Shown: piece by piece, positions 1-8,594 of the stretch
Numbering within the stretch: position 1 is the first letter of the stretch
How the letters are laid out: every line of letters starts with the position of its first letter
Origin: an uncultured Chitinophagaceae bacterium
GTDB taxonomy: Bacteria; Bacteroidota; Bacteroidia; Chitinophagales; Chitinophagaceae
Reading direction: 5' to 3'
Assembly: GCA_946885335.1 (NCBI GenBank)
Contig: CAMPGG010000032.1
Location: forward strand, 1 to 18,463
DNA length: 18,463 nucleotides
Made by a program: the position numbers and the translations under genes
The notes under the pieces: generated by a model
What the model saw: only the letters and a program-made list of their open reading frames with translations
Told to the model about the DNA's origin: nothing
Database searches by the model: none

Positions 1-2
1 TG

Positions 3-578
3 AATGGATGGAAAGGATCAAATGAATTAACCAATTATATTCTTAACCTGGATACAGATTATTTAAGTCTCCGGAAATATTACAAAACAGATCTTTTAAA
101 TAATTTGAAAGTTGCCGGTAGACATCATCTGCAATATGCTCCATCTAAGGATGTTGATGCATCCATACAAAATTACAGGACACAGTATGGAAACAGGATG
201 CCGCAGGTAAAAGAAGAACATTACAAACAATTTGCAAACCTCTGTCAGCAGTTACAAATAACAAATCAATGCATTATCCGGGAAGTAAAAGATGAACATG
301 GAAATTTAATTTCATCCGCATTACTCTTAATAGATTCCAACAGGATCTATAACCTGATGAATACAAATACAGAGACAGGAAGGCGTCTTTCAGCCAATCA
401 TTATTTATATGATTGCATCATCAATGAATTTGCAGGATCAAAACTGATTTTCGATTTTGAAGGCAGTGATTTGCCTGGCGTAAAAAGCTTTTACGAGAAT
501 TTTGGACCGGTTAATCAACCTTATTTTCACTGGCATTATAATAATCTTCCATTCCCCATCAATCTCCTAAAAAAATAG
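3..578 (+). CDS. C-terminal part of a hypothetical protein, possibly a FemAB/GNAT-type acyltransferase
   Basis: The reading frame is open from the first complete codon of the window to a TAG stop, so the true start lies upstream. A TTG at 105 is internal and not a convincing start. About 191 residues are visible. The last third (the run KLIFDFEGSDLPGVKSFYE, then FGPVNQPYFHW) resembles the C-terminal part of acyltransferase-fold proteins of the FemAB/GNAT type seen in Bacteroidota, where a strand is followed by a G-x-x-x-FY helix. No signal peptide or membrane segment is visible in the retained part. The substrate cannot be read from the sequence. The gene converges on ispD with only 6 bp between the stop codons. 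The CDS call is firm; the family assignment is tentative and rests on pattern memory. Confidence 0.8.
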   Translation, partial: NGWKGSNELTNYILNLDTDYLSLRKYYKTDLLNNLKVAGRHHLQYAPSKDVDASIQNYRTQYGNRMPQVKEEHYKQFANLCQQLQITNQCIIREVKDEHGNLISSALLLIDSNRIYNLMNTNTETGRRLSANHYLYDCIINEFAGSKLIFDFEGSDLPGVKSFYENFGPVNQPYFHWHYNNLPFPINLLKK

Positions 579-594
579 TTTCAATTATTTTTTT
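569..594. terminator. Weak A/T-only convergent terminator candidate
   Basis: Nine A/T pairs (569-577 with 586-594) enclose an 8-nt loop and overlap the stop codons of both converging genes. A runs on the left and T runs on the right would give a U tract in either direction. The stem has no G-C pairs, so its stability is doubtful. Confidence 0.3.
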
Positions 595-1262
595 TCGTGT
601 TGATCTAAAATCTTTTCCGCAATAAGCATATCAACCGGGCGGGTAATCTTAATATTATTCTCCTCACCTTCTATTAAGAAAACCTTCAATCCAAAAGCTT
701 CTACAACAGTGGCTTCATCCGTGAATTTATCCTTATAATCAATATTAAATGCAGGCAGTAAAATCTTGCTGTGAAATGTTTGTGGGGTTTGAATGAGTTT
801 CACTTTCGAACGATCAATAGCTTCATTTCCTTCCTCAGTAATTAATCGCACACTGTCTTTTGATGAAATGGCAGGTATAGCTGAACCTGTTTCGATAGCC
901 TGGTCGTAGCATCTTTTTATCAGATCAGTAGATAATAAGCATCGTACACCATCATGTACAAAGATCATCGATTCATCTTCGACCAATTGCAAACCATTTT
1001 TTACAGATTGAAAACGGGTGTCACCACCGGCAGTTATCCTGATTCTTTCTTTATCAAAATATCCATCAATGATCTCCTGGCCCATATCAGTAAAATCCGC
1101 TGGCAATACAAGTATGATCTGCATATCATCATAAGCTTGCAGGAAAACATTTAACGTATAAAATAATACCGGCTTATCTTTTAATAATAAAAATTGTTTT
1201 GGCGTATCGCTTTCCATTCTTTTGCCATTGCCACCGGCCACGATGATCGCATATTTTTTCAT
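585..1262 (-). CDS. ispD: 2-C-methyl-D-erythritol 4-phosphate cytidylyltransferase
   Basis: IspD couples CTP to 2-C-methyl-D-erythritol 4-phosphate, the third step of the non-mevalonate (MEP) isoprenoid pathway, in the cytoplasm. Family motifs appear in order in a 225-residue protein: the nucleotide-binding loop AGGNGKRM (residues 9-16), PKQF with the conserved Lys22, VHDGVR (102-107), the KLIQTPQ segment (155-161), TDEA (181-184) and the C-terminal NNIKITRPVD. Length fits the family (about 225-235). I chose the ATG at 1262, giving MKKYAIIVAGG; an in-frame ATG at 1268 would add only Met-Leu. The gene is last in a minus-strand run after hldA and iaaA, 20 bp behind iaaA, so co-transcription is likely. 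It is a single-domain protein with no IspF fusion. Confidence 0.95.
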   Translation of the reverse strand: MKKYAIIVAGGNGKRMESDTPKQFLLLKDKPVLFYTLNVFLQAYDDMQIILVLPADFTDMGQEIIDGYFDKERIRITAGGDTRFQSVKNGLQLVEDESMIFVHDGVRCLLSTDLIKRCYDQAIETGSAIPAISSKDSVRLITEEGNEAIDRSKVKLIQTPQTFHSKILLPAFNIDYKDKFTDEATVVEAFGLKVFLIEGEENNIKITRPVDMLIAEKILDQHEKK

Positions 1263-1282
1263 GAGCATATTTTATTCAAAAA

Positions 1283-2230
1283 CTATTTATAAATAGCCAA
1301 TTCCATTTGGCCTTCACTATTCATAATTCCACGGTACATTCCTTCGCTGTTAAAAACCATAGCAGCACTACCATAGCTATCAACCCCGATCATTCCACCT
1401 TCACCCTGCAGTTTAATTAATTTCACATGAACCACTTCATTCATAGCCTGCTGTAAATTCATTCCTTTATATTCCATCAGGCAACTAACATCATAAGCTG
1501 CCACAGCTTTTATAAACGGTTCCCCATGACCGGTACAACTGATTGCACAAGTTTGATTATTTGCATAAGTACCACAACCAATTAATGGACTGTCTCCAAT
1601 TCTGCCATATTTTTTATTGGTCATCCCCCCGGTGCTCGTAGCTGCAGCGAGGTTTCCATACTGATCACATGCTACAGCACCTACTGTTCCAAATTTCTTT
1701 TCCTTATTTATTTTTATTGCAGAATTCGAATTGTGATCCAATGCATAATTGTCTGTACCCATTAATACCTGCCATTGATCATATCTTAACTGGCTGAAGA
1801 AATATTCGTCTTCTACAAGTGATATTCCCTGGCTAATGGCAAAATCTTTTGCACCTTGCCCGCTTAATAATACATGCTCACTGTTTTTCATGACCAGCTT
1901 CGCCAGCTTTACCGGATTTGGAACATGCTGCACCCCTGCAACAGCACCTGCGCCAAGTGAATTACCATCCATGATTGCTGCATCCATTTCATGCGTTCCG
2001 TTGTTGTTGAAAACAGAACCACGACCTGCATTAAAAAGTATATTATTCTCCATCGCCACTACTGCAATTTCCACGGCATCTAATGATGATCCTCCATCTT
2101 TCAATATCCCATAGCCAGCGTTTAATGCTTCTTTTAAGCCAGCCAGGTATGCAGCTTCCAATTCAGGCGTCATATCTTTTTTTAAAATAGTACCTGCACC
2201 GCCATGTATAACGATTGAAAATTTATTCAT
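1283..2230 (-). CDS. iaaA: Isoaspartyl peptidase / plant-type L-asparaginase (Ntn hydrolase)
   Basis: Enzymes of this family remove isoaspartyl residues from the N terminus of peptides and hydrolyse L-asparagine, after cutting themselves into alpha and beta chains. The protein begins MNKFSIVIHGGAGT, the usual N terminus. NAGRGSVF and EMDAAIMDG follow, then GTVGAVA, whose Thr (about residue 182) becomes the N-terminal nucleophile of the beta chain. The C-terminal part carries STGGMTNKKYGRIGDSP, which binds substrate, and TGHGE. The 315-residue length fits. The frame stays open upstream to an ATG at 2332, but that would add 34 atypical residues and overlap the end of hldA; the ATG at 2230 leaves a 19-bp gap. 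No signal peptide is visible with this start, so a cytoplasmic enzyme is expected. Confidence 0.93.
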   Translation of the reverse strand: MNKFSIVIHGGAGTILKKDMTPELEAAYLAGLKEALNAGYGILKDGGSSLDAVEIAVVAMENNILFNAGRGSVFNNNGTHEMDAAIMDGNSLGAGAVAGVQHVPNPVKLAKLVMKNSEHVLLSGQGAKDFAISQGISLVEDEYFFSQLRYDQWQVLMGTDNYALDHNSNSAIKINKEKKFGTVGAVACDQYGNLAAATSTGGMTNKKYGRIGDSPLIGCGTYANNQTCAISCTGHGEPFIKAVAAYDVSCLMEYKGMNLQQAMNEVVHVKLIKLQGEGGMIGVDSYGSAAMVFNSEGMYRGIMNSEGQMELAIYK

Positions 2231-2249
2231 AAAATCTATTTGTACGATA

Positions 2250-3239
2250 TCAGGATAATAAAAACATACACTCCTGTTGTAATCTTTCTTTGTTGATGGC
2301 AACTGTACCAACCTCTTCACAAACCAGTCCACCGGCTATGTTGGCAATTTCAGCCATCAGGTGTGCATTCTGTGTTGCAGCATAGACCAGTGCAGCAACT
2401 GCAATCACTGTGTCGCCTGCACCAGACACATCAGATATGCTTCGCATGTGGGATGGAATTATTGATGCATTATTCTGCTTCTGGTAAAAAATTCCTTTTT
2501 CTGAAAGTGTTATAAGTGAAATGTTATGTTTAAGCAGTTTGTTCAATTCAGCATGGATTCCTTTTAATAAATCAAGATCCATCTCATCAAAAATCAAATT
2601 CAACCCTTCCTTTACTTCTTTTAAATTGGGTTTATAAATATCAATATGACGATAGGAGAAAAAATTCTTTCGCTTAGGATCGGCAGCCGTCAATATCTTT
2701 TTTTTGCGACACAATGCAATGGCTTTGGAAATAAAATTTTCTGTTAGCACACCTTTATTATAATCTTCGAATATGATTATTTCCGGCTTTTCATTTTGGA
2801 TAAATAATTCCAGTTTTTTAAACAGTAAAGTTTCTAACTCAATTGAAAGATCGTTGGTGATCTCAGAATCGAGTCGCATCATCTGCTGGTTTCGACAAAT
2901 AATGCGCATTTTATTGGTGGTTACCCGGTCACCCGATTGAATAAGATATGAGGTATCGATATGATGTTCTTTCAATAATTCAATCAACTTTTCTCCGTCA
3001 TCATCTTTACCGGTTACGGAAATAATTGAAACAGTTGCACCCAGCGATTCAATATTCAATGCAACATTTGCTGCACCTCCAATACGCAGTTCCCGGTGAT
3101 GCAAACTCACCACAGGCACGGGAGCTTCCGGTGAAATGCGTTCCACATTGCCCCACATATAGGAGTCCAGCATAACATCGCCAACTACACCTACGCGTAA
3201 TGTTGAAAATGTTGCAAATAATTTTTCAATATTATCCAT
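2250..3239 (-). CDS. hldA: D-glycero-beta-D-manno-heptose-7-phosphate kinase (PfkB family)
   Basis: The family phosphorylates heptose 7-phosphate at C1 for ADP-heptose synthesis, supplying the inner core of lipopolysaccharide. The 329-residue protein is a ribokinase/PfkB fold of RfaE domain I type: VVGDVMLDSYMWGNVERISPEAPVP near residues 19-42 is characteristic of heptose kinases, GGAANVA (54-60) is the sugar-binding signature, FEDYNKG lies at about 157, and DVSGAGDT (270-277) is the ATP-site signature with the catalytic Asp276. The C-terminal cytidylyltransferase domain of bifunctional HldE is absent, so a separate HldC-like enzyme should exist elsewhere. It is the first gene of the run hldA-iaaA-ispD. 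No convincing TAnnTTTG promoter was found in the 120 bp upstream. The exact sugar cannot be proven from sequence alone. Confidence 0.9.
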   Translation of the reverse strand: MDNIEKLFATFSTLRVGVVGDVMLDSYMWGNVERISPEAPVPVVSLHHRELRIGGAANVALNIESLGATVSIISVTGKDDDGEKLIELLKEHHIDTSYLIQSGDRVTTNKMRIICRNQQMMRLDSEITNDLSIELETLLFKKLELFIQNEKPEIIIFEDYNKGVLTENFISKAIALCRKKKILTAADPKRKNFFSYRHIDIYKPNLKEVKEGLNLIFDEMDLDLLKGIHAELNKLLKHNISLITLSEKGIFYQKQNNASIIPSHMRSISDVSGAGDTVIAVAALVYAATQNAHLMAEIANIAGGLVCEEVGTVAINKERLQQECMFLLS

Positions 3240-3294
3240 AATAATATTTCAAGTTAAGTTTTTTGTGCTTATTAAAACATCCTATCCATTCAAC

Positions 3295-3320
3295 AAAAAA
3301 CCCGGCAAATGTACCGGGTT
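3295..3320 (-). terminator. Rho-independent terminator of the ompH-like gene
   Basis: On the minus strand, AACCCGG and CCGGGTT form a 7-bp GC-rich stem around an 8-nt loop (3299-3320), followed directly by a T run (3295-3300, including stem bases). It lies about 40 bp past the ompH stop and separates that gene from hldA. Confidence 0.85.
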
Positions 3321-3362
3321 AATTTATAAATATCCTTTTCAAACAATCAATTCAATCAACAT

Positions 3363-3956
3363 TTATTTCTTCTGGTGCAATTCATTTAATCCTTTGATTA
3401 CATCCTGTGTAATATTATAGGTTGTATCGCGGAAATAAAATAAACCGGGCTCATGTGCAACGATATAAGAATAGCCTTTCGATGCATTATACTCTTTTAA
3501 AAACCCTTCTATTTTATCTTTAACACTTTTCATTTGCCTCATATAAAAGTCCTGGTATTCCTGGTCAAGGGCTTGTTTACGATTCTGAATATTTTGCTGC
3601 ATTTGCATTACATCGCGTTGAGCAGCTTCAGATTGAACCTGCGTCATCGTAGCACCCTGGTTTTGGTATTTGGTGATTTTATCGCGATAATTTTTTTCTA
3701 ACCTTGATAATTCATTGTTGATCGCTTCTTCTTTTTTGGTTAACTCGGTTTTTACTTCTTTCACCATTTCGAAATTATTTTCCAATGAATCCATTTCAAA
3801 ATAAGCAATTCGAAAATCACCACCGTTAAACGTGCTGTCACTGGAAGTCGATTTTGATGAAATTTTTGTAGCGGAACCCGAACTGAACTGGAAATAAAAC
3901 AAAACAGCGATCAAAACAAGTGCAATAACACTTAAAATAGTAGAAATATTTTTCAT
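3363..3956 (-). CDS. OmpH/Skp-family periplasmic chaperone-like protein
   Basis: Skp/OmpH proteins hold unfolded outer-membrane proteins in the periplasm. This 197-residue protein starts with a hydrophobic helix (about residues 5-25) that works as signal or membrane anchor, then a Ser/Thr-rich linker (28-45). RIAYFEMDSLENNF matches the first strand of the Skp body. A long charged, Gln-rich helical stretch (about 65-150) gives the coiled-coil arms, and the C-terminal part closes the body (SYIVAHEPGLFYFRDTTYNITQDVIKGLN). There is no obvious lipobox or clear signal-peptidase site, so it may stay anchored to the inner membrane. It is a single-gene unit with a terminator on each side. Bacteroidota usually encode several OmpH paralogues, so a one-to-one match with E. 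coli Skp is not implied. Confidence 0.85.
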   Translation of the reverse strand: MKNISTILSVIALVLIAVLFYFQFSSGSATKISSKSTSSDSTFNGGDFRIAYFEMDSLENNFEMVKEVKTELTKKEEAINNELSRLEKNYRDKITKYQNQGATMTQVQSEAAQRDVMQMQQNIQNRKQALDQEYQDFYMRQMKSVKDKIEGFLKEYNASKGYSYIVAHEPGLFYFRDTTYNITQDVIKGLNELHQKK

Positions 3957-3972
3957 TATCAGAACCTTTGGC

Positions 3973-3989
3973 GCAAGATATAATCTTGC
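3973..3989. repeat. Inverted repeat in the ompH leader
   Basis: GCAAGAT and ATCTTGC form a perfect 7-bp inverted repeat around ATA. It ends 16 bp upstream of the ompH start codon. It could be a dyad operator or a small leader hairpin. No promoter box was recognised nearby. Confidence 0.5.
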
Positions 3990-4085
3990 TGGAAAAGAAA
4001 ATTGTTAAAAGCCTCCCCGTATTATTATAAACTGGAGTATGCCTTTGCCGGTTAAAGAAATATGGATTTATCAGCCATAAATGAT

Positions 4086-4122
4086 AAAGAAAAGTAGGAA
4101 GACGAGCTCCCTACTTTTCTTT
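4086..4122 (-). terminator. Rho-independent terminator of the rpoB-rpoC unit
   Basis: A perfect 13-bp inverted repeat (4086-4098 with 4110-4122) with an 11-nt loop lies about 47 bp beyond the rpoC stop. On the minus strand the stem reads AAAGAAAAGTAGG / CCTACTTTTCTTT, so the U-rich tract is part of the 3' arm. It isolates the RNA polymerase genes from ompH downstream. Confidence 0.8.
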
Positions 4123-4168
4123 TATAAATTGGACTAACGATTTACAAAAAAAGTCATCCACTTTTAAT

Positions 4169-7100
4169 TTACTCTTCTTCGTCGAAAGCCATTGCTTCAC
4201 GGGTAGTCTGCAACAATTCATATTCTTCTTTACTACCTACGATCATGTTATCGAATTCGCGTAAGCCCGTACCAGCAGGTATTGGATGACCGGTAATTAC
4301 ATTTTCTTTCAGTCCCAGCATTTCATCTGCTTTACCTTGTATGGCTGCTGATGATAATACTTTGGTTGTTTCCTGGAAAGAAGCTGCAGATATCCAGCTT
4401 TGTGTACCCAATGATGCCTTGGTAATACCCAACAGCGTTGGTGCCGATGTGGCTGCTTTGGCATCCCGGTATTCAATAAGCTTTTTATCATTCCGGCGAA
4501 GAATTGAATTCTCTTCTCTTACTTCACGCAAACTAACGATCTGGCCTGGGCGCAGTTTAGTGCTGTCTCCCGGATCGGTAACCACTTTTTTATCAAACAC
4601 CCAATCATTCTCCTCAAGGAATTCAAATTTGTCAGTCAGATCATCTTCTAAGAAGCGTGTATCACCCGGATCAACAATATTTACCTTACGCATCATTTGC
4701 CTTACGATCACTTCAATGTGTTTGTCATTGATGCGTACACCCTGCAAACGATAAACTTCCTGGATCTCGTTCACAACATATTCCTGTACTGCAAACGGAC
4801 CTTTGATTGAAAGAATATCGAAAGGTGCAACCTGGCCATCACTTAACGCAACACCAGCTTTTACAAAGTCACCATCCTGGGCCAGGATCTGGCGGGTTAA
4901 TGGAACAAGGTATTTTTTGGTAACGCCGTCTTTAGCATCAATGATGATCTCGCGGTTTCCTCTTTTAATAGAACCCATGCTAACCACACCATCAATTTCA
5001 CTAACAATCGCCGGATTACTTGGATTACGGGCTTCAAACAATTCTGTTACACGAGGCAGACCTCCTGTGATATCGCGAAGCTTACCAAGAACCCTTGGAA
5101 TTTTCACAATAACCTGGCCGGCTTTAACCTCTTCGCCTTCTTCCTTAATAATATGGCTACCCGTAGGTAAGTTGTAAGATTTAATTTCTTTTCCTTCAAC
5201 AAAAATGGAAGGAATTCTTGCTTTATCTTTTGTTTCAATAACCACTTTTTCGCGGTGACCTGTTTGCTCATCGGCTTCTTCGCGGAAAGTGATACCTTCT
5301 ATTACATTTTCAAAACGAACATTACCATTTACTTCGGCAATGATTACGTTGTTGTACGGATCCCATGAACAAATCACATCTCCTTTTGCTACCTGCTGAC
5401 CATCTTTCACTTTTAATGTAGCACCATAAGGAACGTTGTTGGTAATTAAAAGCCTGTCAGCTTTTACATCCATGATACGAACCTCGCCGGTACGACCGAT
5501 AACAACCTGTACTTTATCACCTTCATTATTAGTTGTGGTAACTGTTCTTAATCCGTCAAATTGAACCATACCGTCAAACTTGGCAATCAATGAAGATTCT
5601 ACTGAAGCTGATCCTGCAACACCACCCACGTGGAACGTACGAAGTGTTAACTGTGTACCAGGTTCACCGATTGATTGTGCAGCAATGATTCCAACAGCAT
5701 CACCTTTTTGTGCCAGGTAACCTGTTGCCAGGTTTTTACCATAACATTTCACACATACACCACGGCGGCTTTCGCAAGTAAGCACTGAACGGATTTCAAC
5801 CGTTTCAATCGCTACTTCTTCAATATGCCTGGCTATGGATTCGCTGATCTCTGTTCCGGCTTCTACAATCAGCTCCTCGGTTAATGGATTGTAAATATCG
5901 TGAACAGATGTACGACCTTCGATCCTGTCGCTCAATGGTTCAATGATATCTTCATTATCTTTTAATGCTGTAGTAGCTATTCCTCTTAATGTTCCGCAAT
6001 CTTCTTCTGTGATCACAACATCCTGCGCAACGTCAACCAGACGACGGGTTAAGTAACCGGCATCGGCTGTTTTAAGTGCGGTATCCGCCAAACCTTTACG
6101 GGCACCGTGCGTAGAAATAAAGTAATCCAATACATTCAGTCCGCCTTTAAAGTTGGAAAGAATCGGGTTCTCAATAATCTCAGAACCAGTTGAACCGGAT
6201 TTACGTGGCTTAGCCATCAATCCCCTGATTCCAGCCAGCTGTTTGATCTGTTGCTTAGATCCACGGGCACCGGAATCAAGCATCATATAAACAGAATTGA
6301 ATCCTTGTTTATCAGCTGCCAGTTCACGGATCAATGTTTCTGTAAGGCGTGTATCCACACGGCTCCAGATATCAACTATTTGGTTGTATCGTTCATTATT
6401 GGTGATCAAACCCATGTTGTAATTATCCCAAACTTCATCCACTTCCCCTTTTGCATTCTCCAGCAATTCTTCTTTGATTTCAGGAATGATCAGGTCATTG
6501 ATGTTAAAGGATAAACCACCCTGGAATGCCATACGGAAACCAATGGTTTTGATATCATCCAGGAACTTCGCTGTTTTTGGGATATTGGTGATCGTTATGA
6601 TGTCACCAATGATCTCACGAAGGTTTTTCTTAGTCAATAATGCATTTACAAAACCAACTTCTTTTGGAACAGCCTGGTTAAATAAAACACGACCAACCGT
6701 TGTATCGATCAACTTATTATTTAATTGTCCATTTTCCAGGACATTCGCTTTTACTTTGATCCATGCATGTAATTCAACAATGCCTTCATTGTAAGCAATG
6801 ATAACTTCTTCCGCAGAATAAAATACTTTGCCTTCGCCTTTTACTTTTTCTGTATCAGTTGTTTTCTTTCCTTTTGAAATGTAGTACAGTCCCAATACCA
6901 TGTCCTGCGAAGGAAGGGTGATAGGCGTACCATTCTGTGGATTCAGAATGTTATGAGATGCAAGCATCAGCAACTGCGCTTCAAGGATTGCAGCATGGCT
7001 CAATGGTACGTGTACCGCCATCTGGTCACCATCAAAGTCAGCGTTGAATGAAGAACATACCAGCGGGTGAAGCTGGATGGCTTTTCCTTCAATTAATTTT

Positions 7101-8458
7101 GGCTGGAAGGCCTGGATAGATAAACGGTGCAGCGTTGGTGCACGGTTTAACATTACCGGGTGGCCTTTCAATATATTTTCAAGAATATCCCAAACAACGG
7201 CTTCCTTCTTGTCAACCAGTTTACGGGCCGACTTCACCGTTTTTACAATACCTCTTTCAATCAATTTGCGAATGATAAATGGCTTGAATAATTCAGCAGC
7301 CATATCTTTTGGTAAACCACATTCATGCAATTTCATTTCCGGACCTACAACGATAACCGAACGACCAGAATAGTCAACACGCTTACCTAACAGGTTTTGA
7401 CGGAAACGACCTTGTTTACCTTTCAGTACATCACTAAGTGATTTCAATGCACGTCCACCTTCTGCTTTTACAGCATTTGATTTACGGCTGTTATCAAATA
7501 ATGAATCCACAGCTTCCTGCAACATCCTTTTTTCATTTCTTAAGATTACTTCAGGAGCTTTAATCTCCAGCAATCTTTTTAAACGATTATTACGGATGAT
7601 AACCCTGCGGTAAAGATCATTCAGATCAGATGAAGCAAAGCGACCACCATCCAATGGAACCAAAGGACGCAGTTCAGGAGGAATAACAGGAATATATTGC
7701 ATCACCATCCATTCAGGACGATTGATGATCCTTGTATTAGCATCACGGAAACTCTCTACCACGCTTAAACGCTTTAAGGCATCTGCCTTACGTTGCTGCG
7801 AAGTTTCAGTAGCTGCTGTATTACGAAGATCAAAACTTAACTGGTCAAGATCGATGCGCTGTAACATATCATGTACAGCCTCTGCTCCCATCTTAGCGAT
7901 AAATTTATTAGGATCTTCATCAGGCAACAGCTGGTTTTCTTTTGGCAAAGTATCCAGGATGTCTAAATATTCTTCCTCGGTTAAAAGGTCGGCATAATTC
8001 TGTCCTTTATCTGCACGTAATCCCGGCTGAATCACCACGTATCTTTCATAATACACGATGCTTTCAAGCTTCTTGGAACTTACACCTAATAAATAACCAA
8101 TTTTATTTGGAAGACTTTTAAAATACCAGATGTGAACAACAGGTACCACTAATTTCAGGTGACCCATTCTTTCCCGGCGAACTTTTTTCTCGGTTACTTC
8201 AACACCGCAACGGTCGCAAACAATACCCTTATAACGGATACGCTTATACTTACCGCAGGCACATTCATAATCTTTAACCGGTCCAAAAATTCTTTCGCAA
8301 AACAAACCATCGCGTTCAGGTTTGTAAGTACGATAGTTGATGGTTTCAGGTTTCAACACCTCTCCATAACTGCGTTCCAGTATAGAGTCTGGCGATGCCA
8401 ACCCGATTGTAATTTTAGAAAAAGCGGCTCTCGGACGATTTTCTTTTTTGAATGCCAT
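4169..8458 (-). CDS. rpoC: DNA-directed RNA polymerase subunit beta'
   Basis: Beta' carries the catalytic Mg2+ of RNA polymerase. The 1429-residue frame is intact, from [10 protein letters not shown] to an acidic EEE end. The N-terminal zinc ribbon has Cys66, Cys68, Cys81 and Cys84. The active-site loop NADFDGD is at 472-478 with Asp474, 476 and 478. The bridge-helix region ([19 protein letters not shown], then [17 protein letters not shown]) is of the form I associate with Bacteroidota. The second zinc site has Cys821, Cys895, Cys902 and Cys905. The length agrees with the phylum. It lies 136 bp downstream of rpoB with no promoter visible in between, so it is probably transcribed from the rpoB promoter. 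A strong terminator follows. Confidence 0.99.
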   Translation of the reverse strand: MAFKKENRPRAAFSKITIGLASPDSILERSYGEVLKPETINYRTYKPERDGLFCERIFGPVKDYECACGKYKRIRYKGIVCDRCGVEVTEKKVRRERMGHLKLVVPVVHIWYFKSLPNKIGYLLGVSSKKLESIVYYERYVVIQPGLRADKGQNYADLLTEEEYLDILDTLPKENQLLPDEDPNKFIAKMGAEAVHDMLQRIDLDQLSFDLRNTAATETSQQRKADALKRLSVVESFRDANTRIINRPEWMVMQYIPVIPPELRPLVPLDGGRFASSDLNDLYRRVIIRNNRLKRLLEIKAPEVILRNEKRMLQEAVDSLFDNSRKSNAVKAEGGRALKSLSDVLKGKQGRFRQNLLGKRVDYSGRSVIVVGPEMKLHECGLPKDMAAELFKPFIIRKLIERGIVKTVKSARKLVDKKEAVVWDILENILKGHPVMLNRAPTLHRLSIQAFQPKLIEGKAIQLHPLVCSSFNADFDGDQMAVHVPLSHAAILEAQLLMLASHNILNPQNGTPITLPSQDMVLGLYYISKGKKTTDTEKVKGEGKVFYSAEEVIIAYNEGIVELHAWIKVKANVLENGQLNNKLIDTTVGRVLFNQAVPKEVGFVNALLTKKNLREIIGDIITITNIPKTAKFLDDIKTIGFRMAFQGGLSFNINDLIIPEIKEELLENAKGEVDEVWDNYNMGLITNNERYNQIVDIWSRVDTRLTETLIRELAADKQGFNSVYMMLDSGARGSKQQIKQLAGIRGLMAKPRKSGSTGSEIIENPILSNFKGGLNVLDYFISTHGARKGLADTALKTADAGYLTRRLVDVAQDVVITEEDCGTLRGIATTALKDNEDIIEPLSDRIEGRTSVHDIYNPLTEELIVEAGTEISESIARHIEEVAIETVEIRSVLTCESRRGVCVKCYGKNLATGYLAQKGDAVGIIAAQSIGEPGTQLTLRTFHVGGVAGSASVESSLIAKFDGMVQFDGLRTVTTTNNEGDKVQVVIGRTGEVRIMDVKADRLLITNNVPYGATLKVKDGQQVAKGDVICSWDPYNNVIIAEVNGNVRFENVIEGITFREEADEQTGHREKVVIETKDKARIPSIFVEGKEIKSYNLPTGSHIIKEEGEEVKAGQVIVKIPRVLGKLRDITGGLPRVTELFEARNPSNPAIVSEIDGVVSMGSIKRGNREIIIDAKDGVTKKYLVPLTRQILAQDGDFVKAGVALSDGQVAPFDILSIKGPFAVQEYVVNEIQEVYRLQGVRINDKHIEVIVRQMMRKVNIVDPGDTRFLEDDLTDKFEFLEENDWVFDKKVVTDPGDSTKLRPGQIVSLREVREENSILRRNDKKLIEYRDAKAATSAPTLLGITKASLGTQSWISAASFQETTKVLSSAAIQGKADEMLGLKENVITGHPIPAGTGLREFDNMIVGSKEEYELLQTTREAMAFDEEE

Positions 8459-8511
8459 ATTGCTATTCAGATTTTAATTGTTCGAATTAACGATTTTGTT
8501 TCAAGCCCCAT

Positions 8512-8551
8512 AACCCTTATCAACATTTGTTGCGTCGCACTCTTCAGGGTT
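8512..8551. repeat. Nested inverted repeats in the rpoB-rpoC spacer
   Basis: AACCCT (8512-8517) pairs with AGGGTT (8546-8551). Inside lie CAAC/GTTG (8521-8524 with 8529-8532) and TGCG/CGCA (8531-8534 with 8536-8539), which share two bases and cannot both form. The 136-bp spacer (8459-8594) holds no gene. This structured 40-nt block is its only notable content; it might affect processing or stability of the rpoBC mRNA. Confidence 0.45.
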
Positions 8552-8594
8552 CCGTACTTCATTCAGCTATTGATGAAAGAAGTAATTCCCTTAC

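Noticed and set aside
2231..2332. 34-residue N-terminal extension of the asparaginase
   Set aside because: It would overlap hldA and precede the normal MNKFSIVIHGGAG start; nothing in it resembles a signal peptide.
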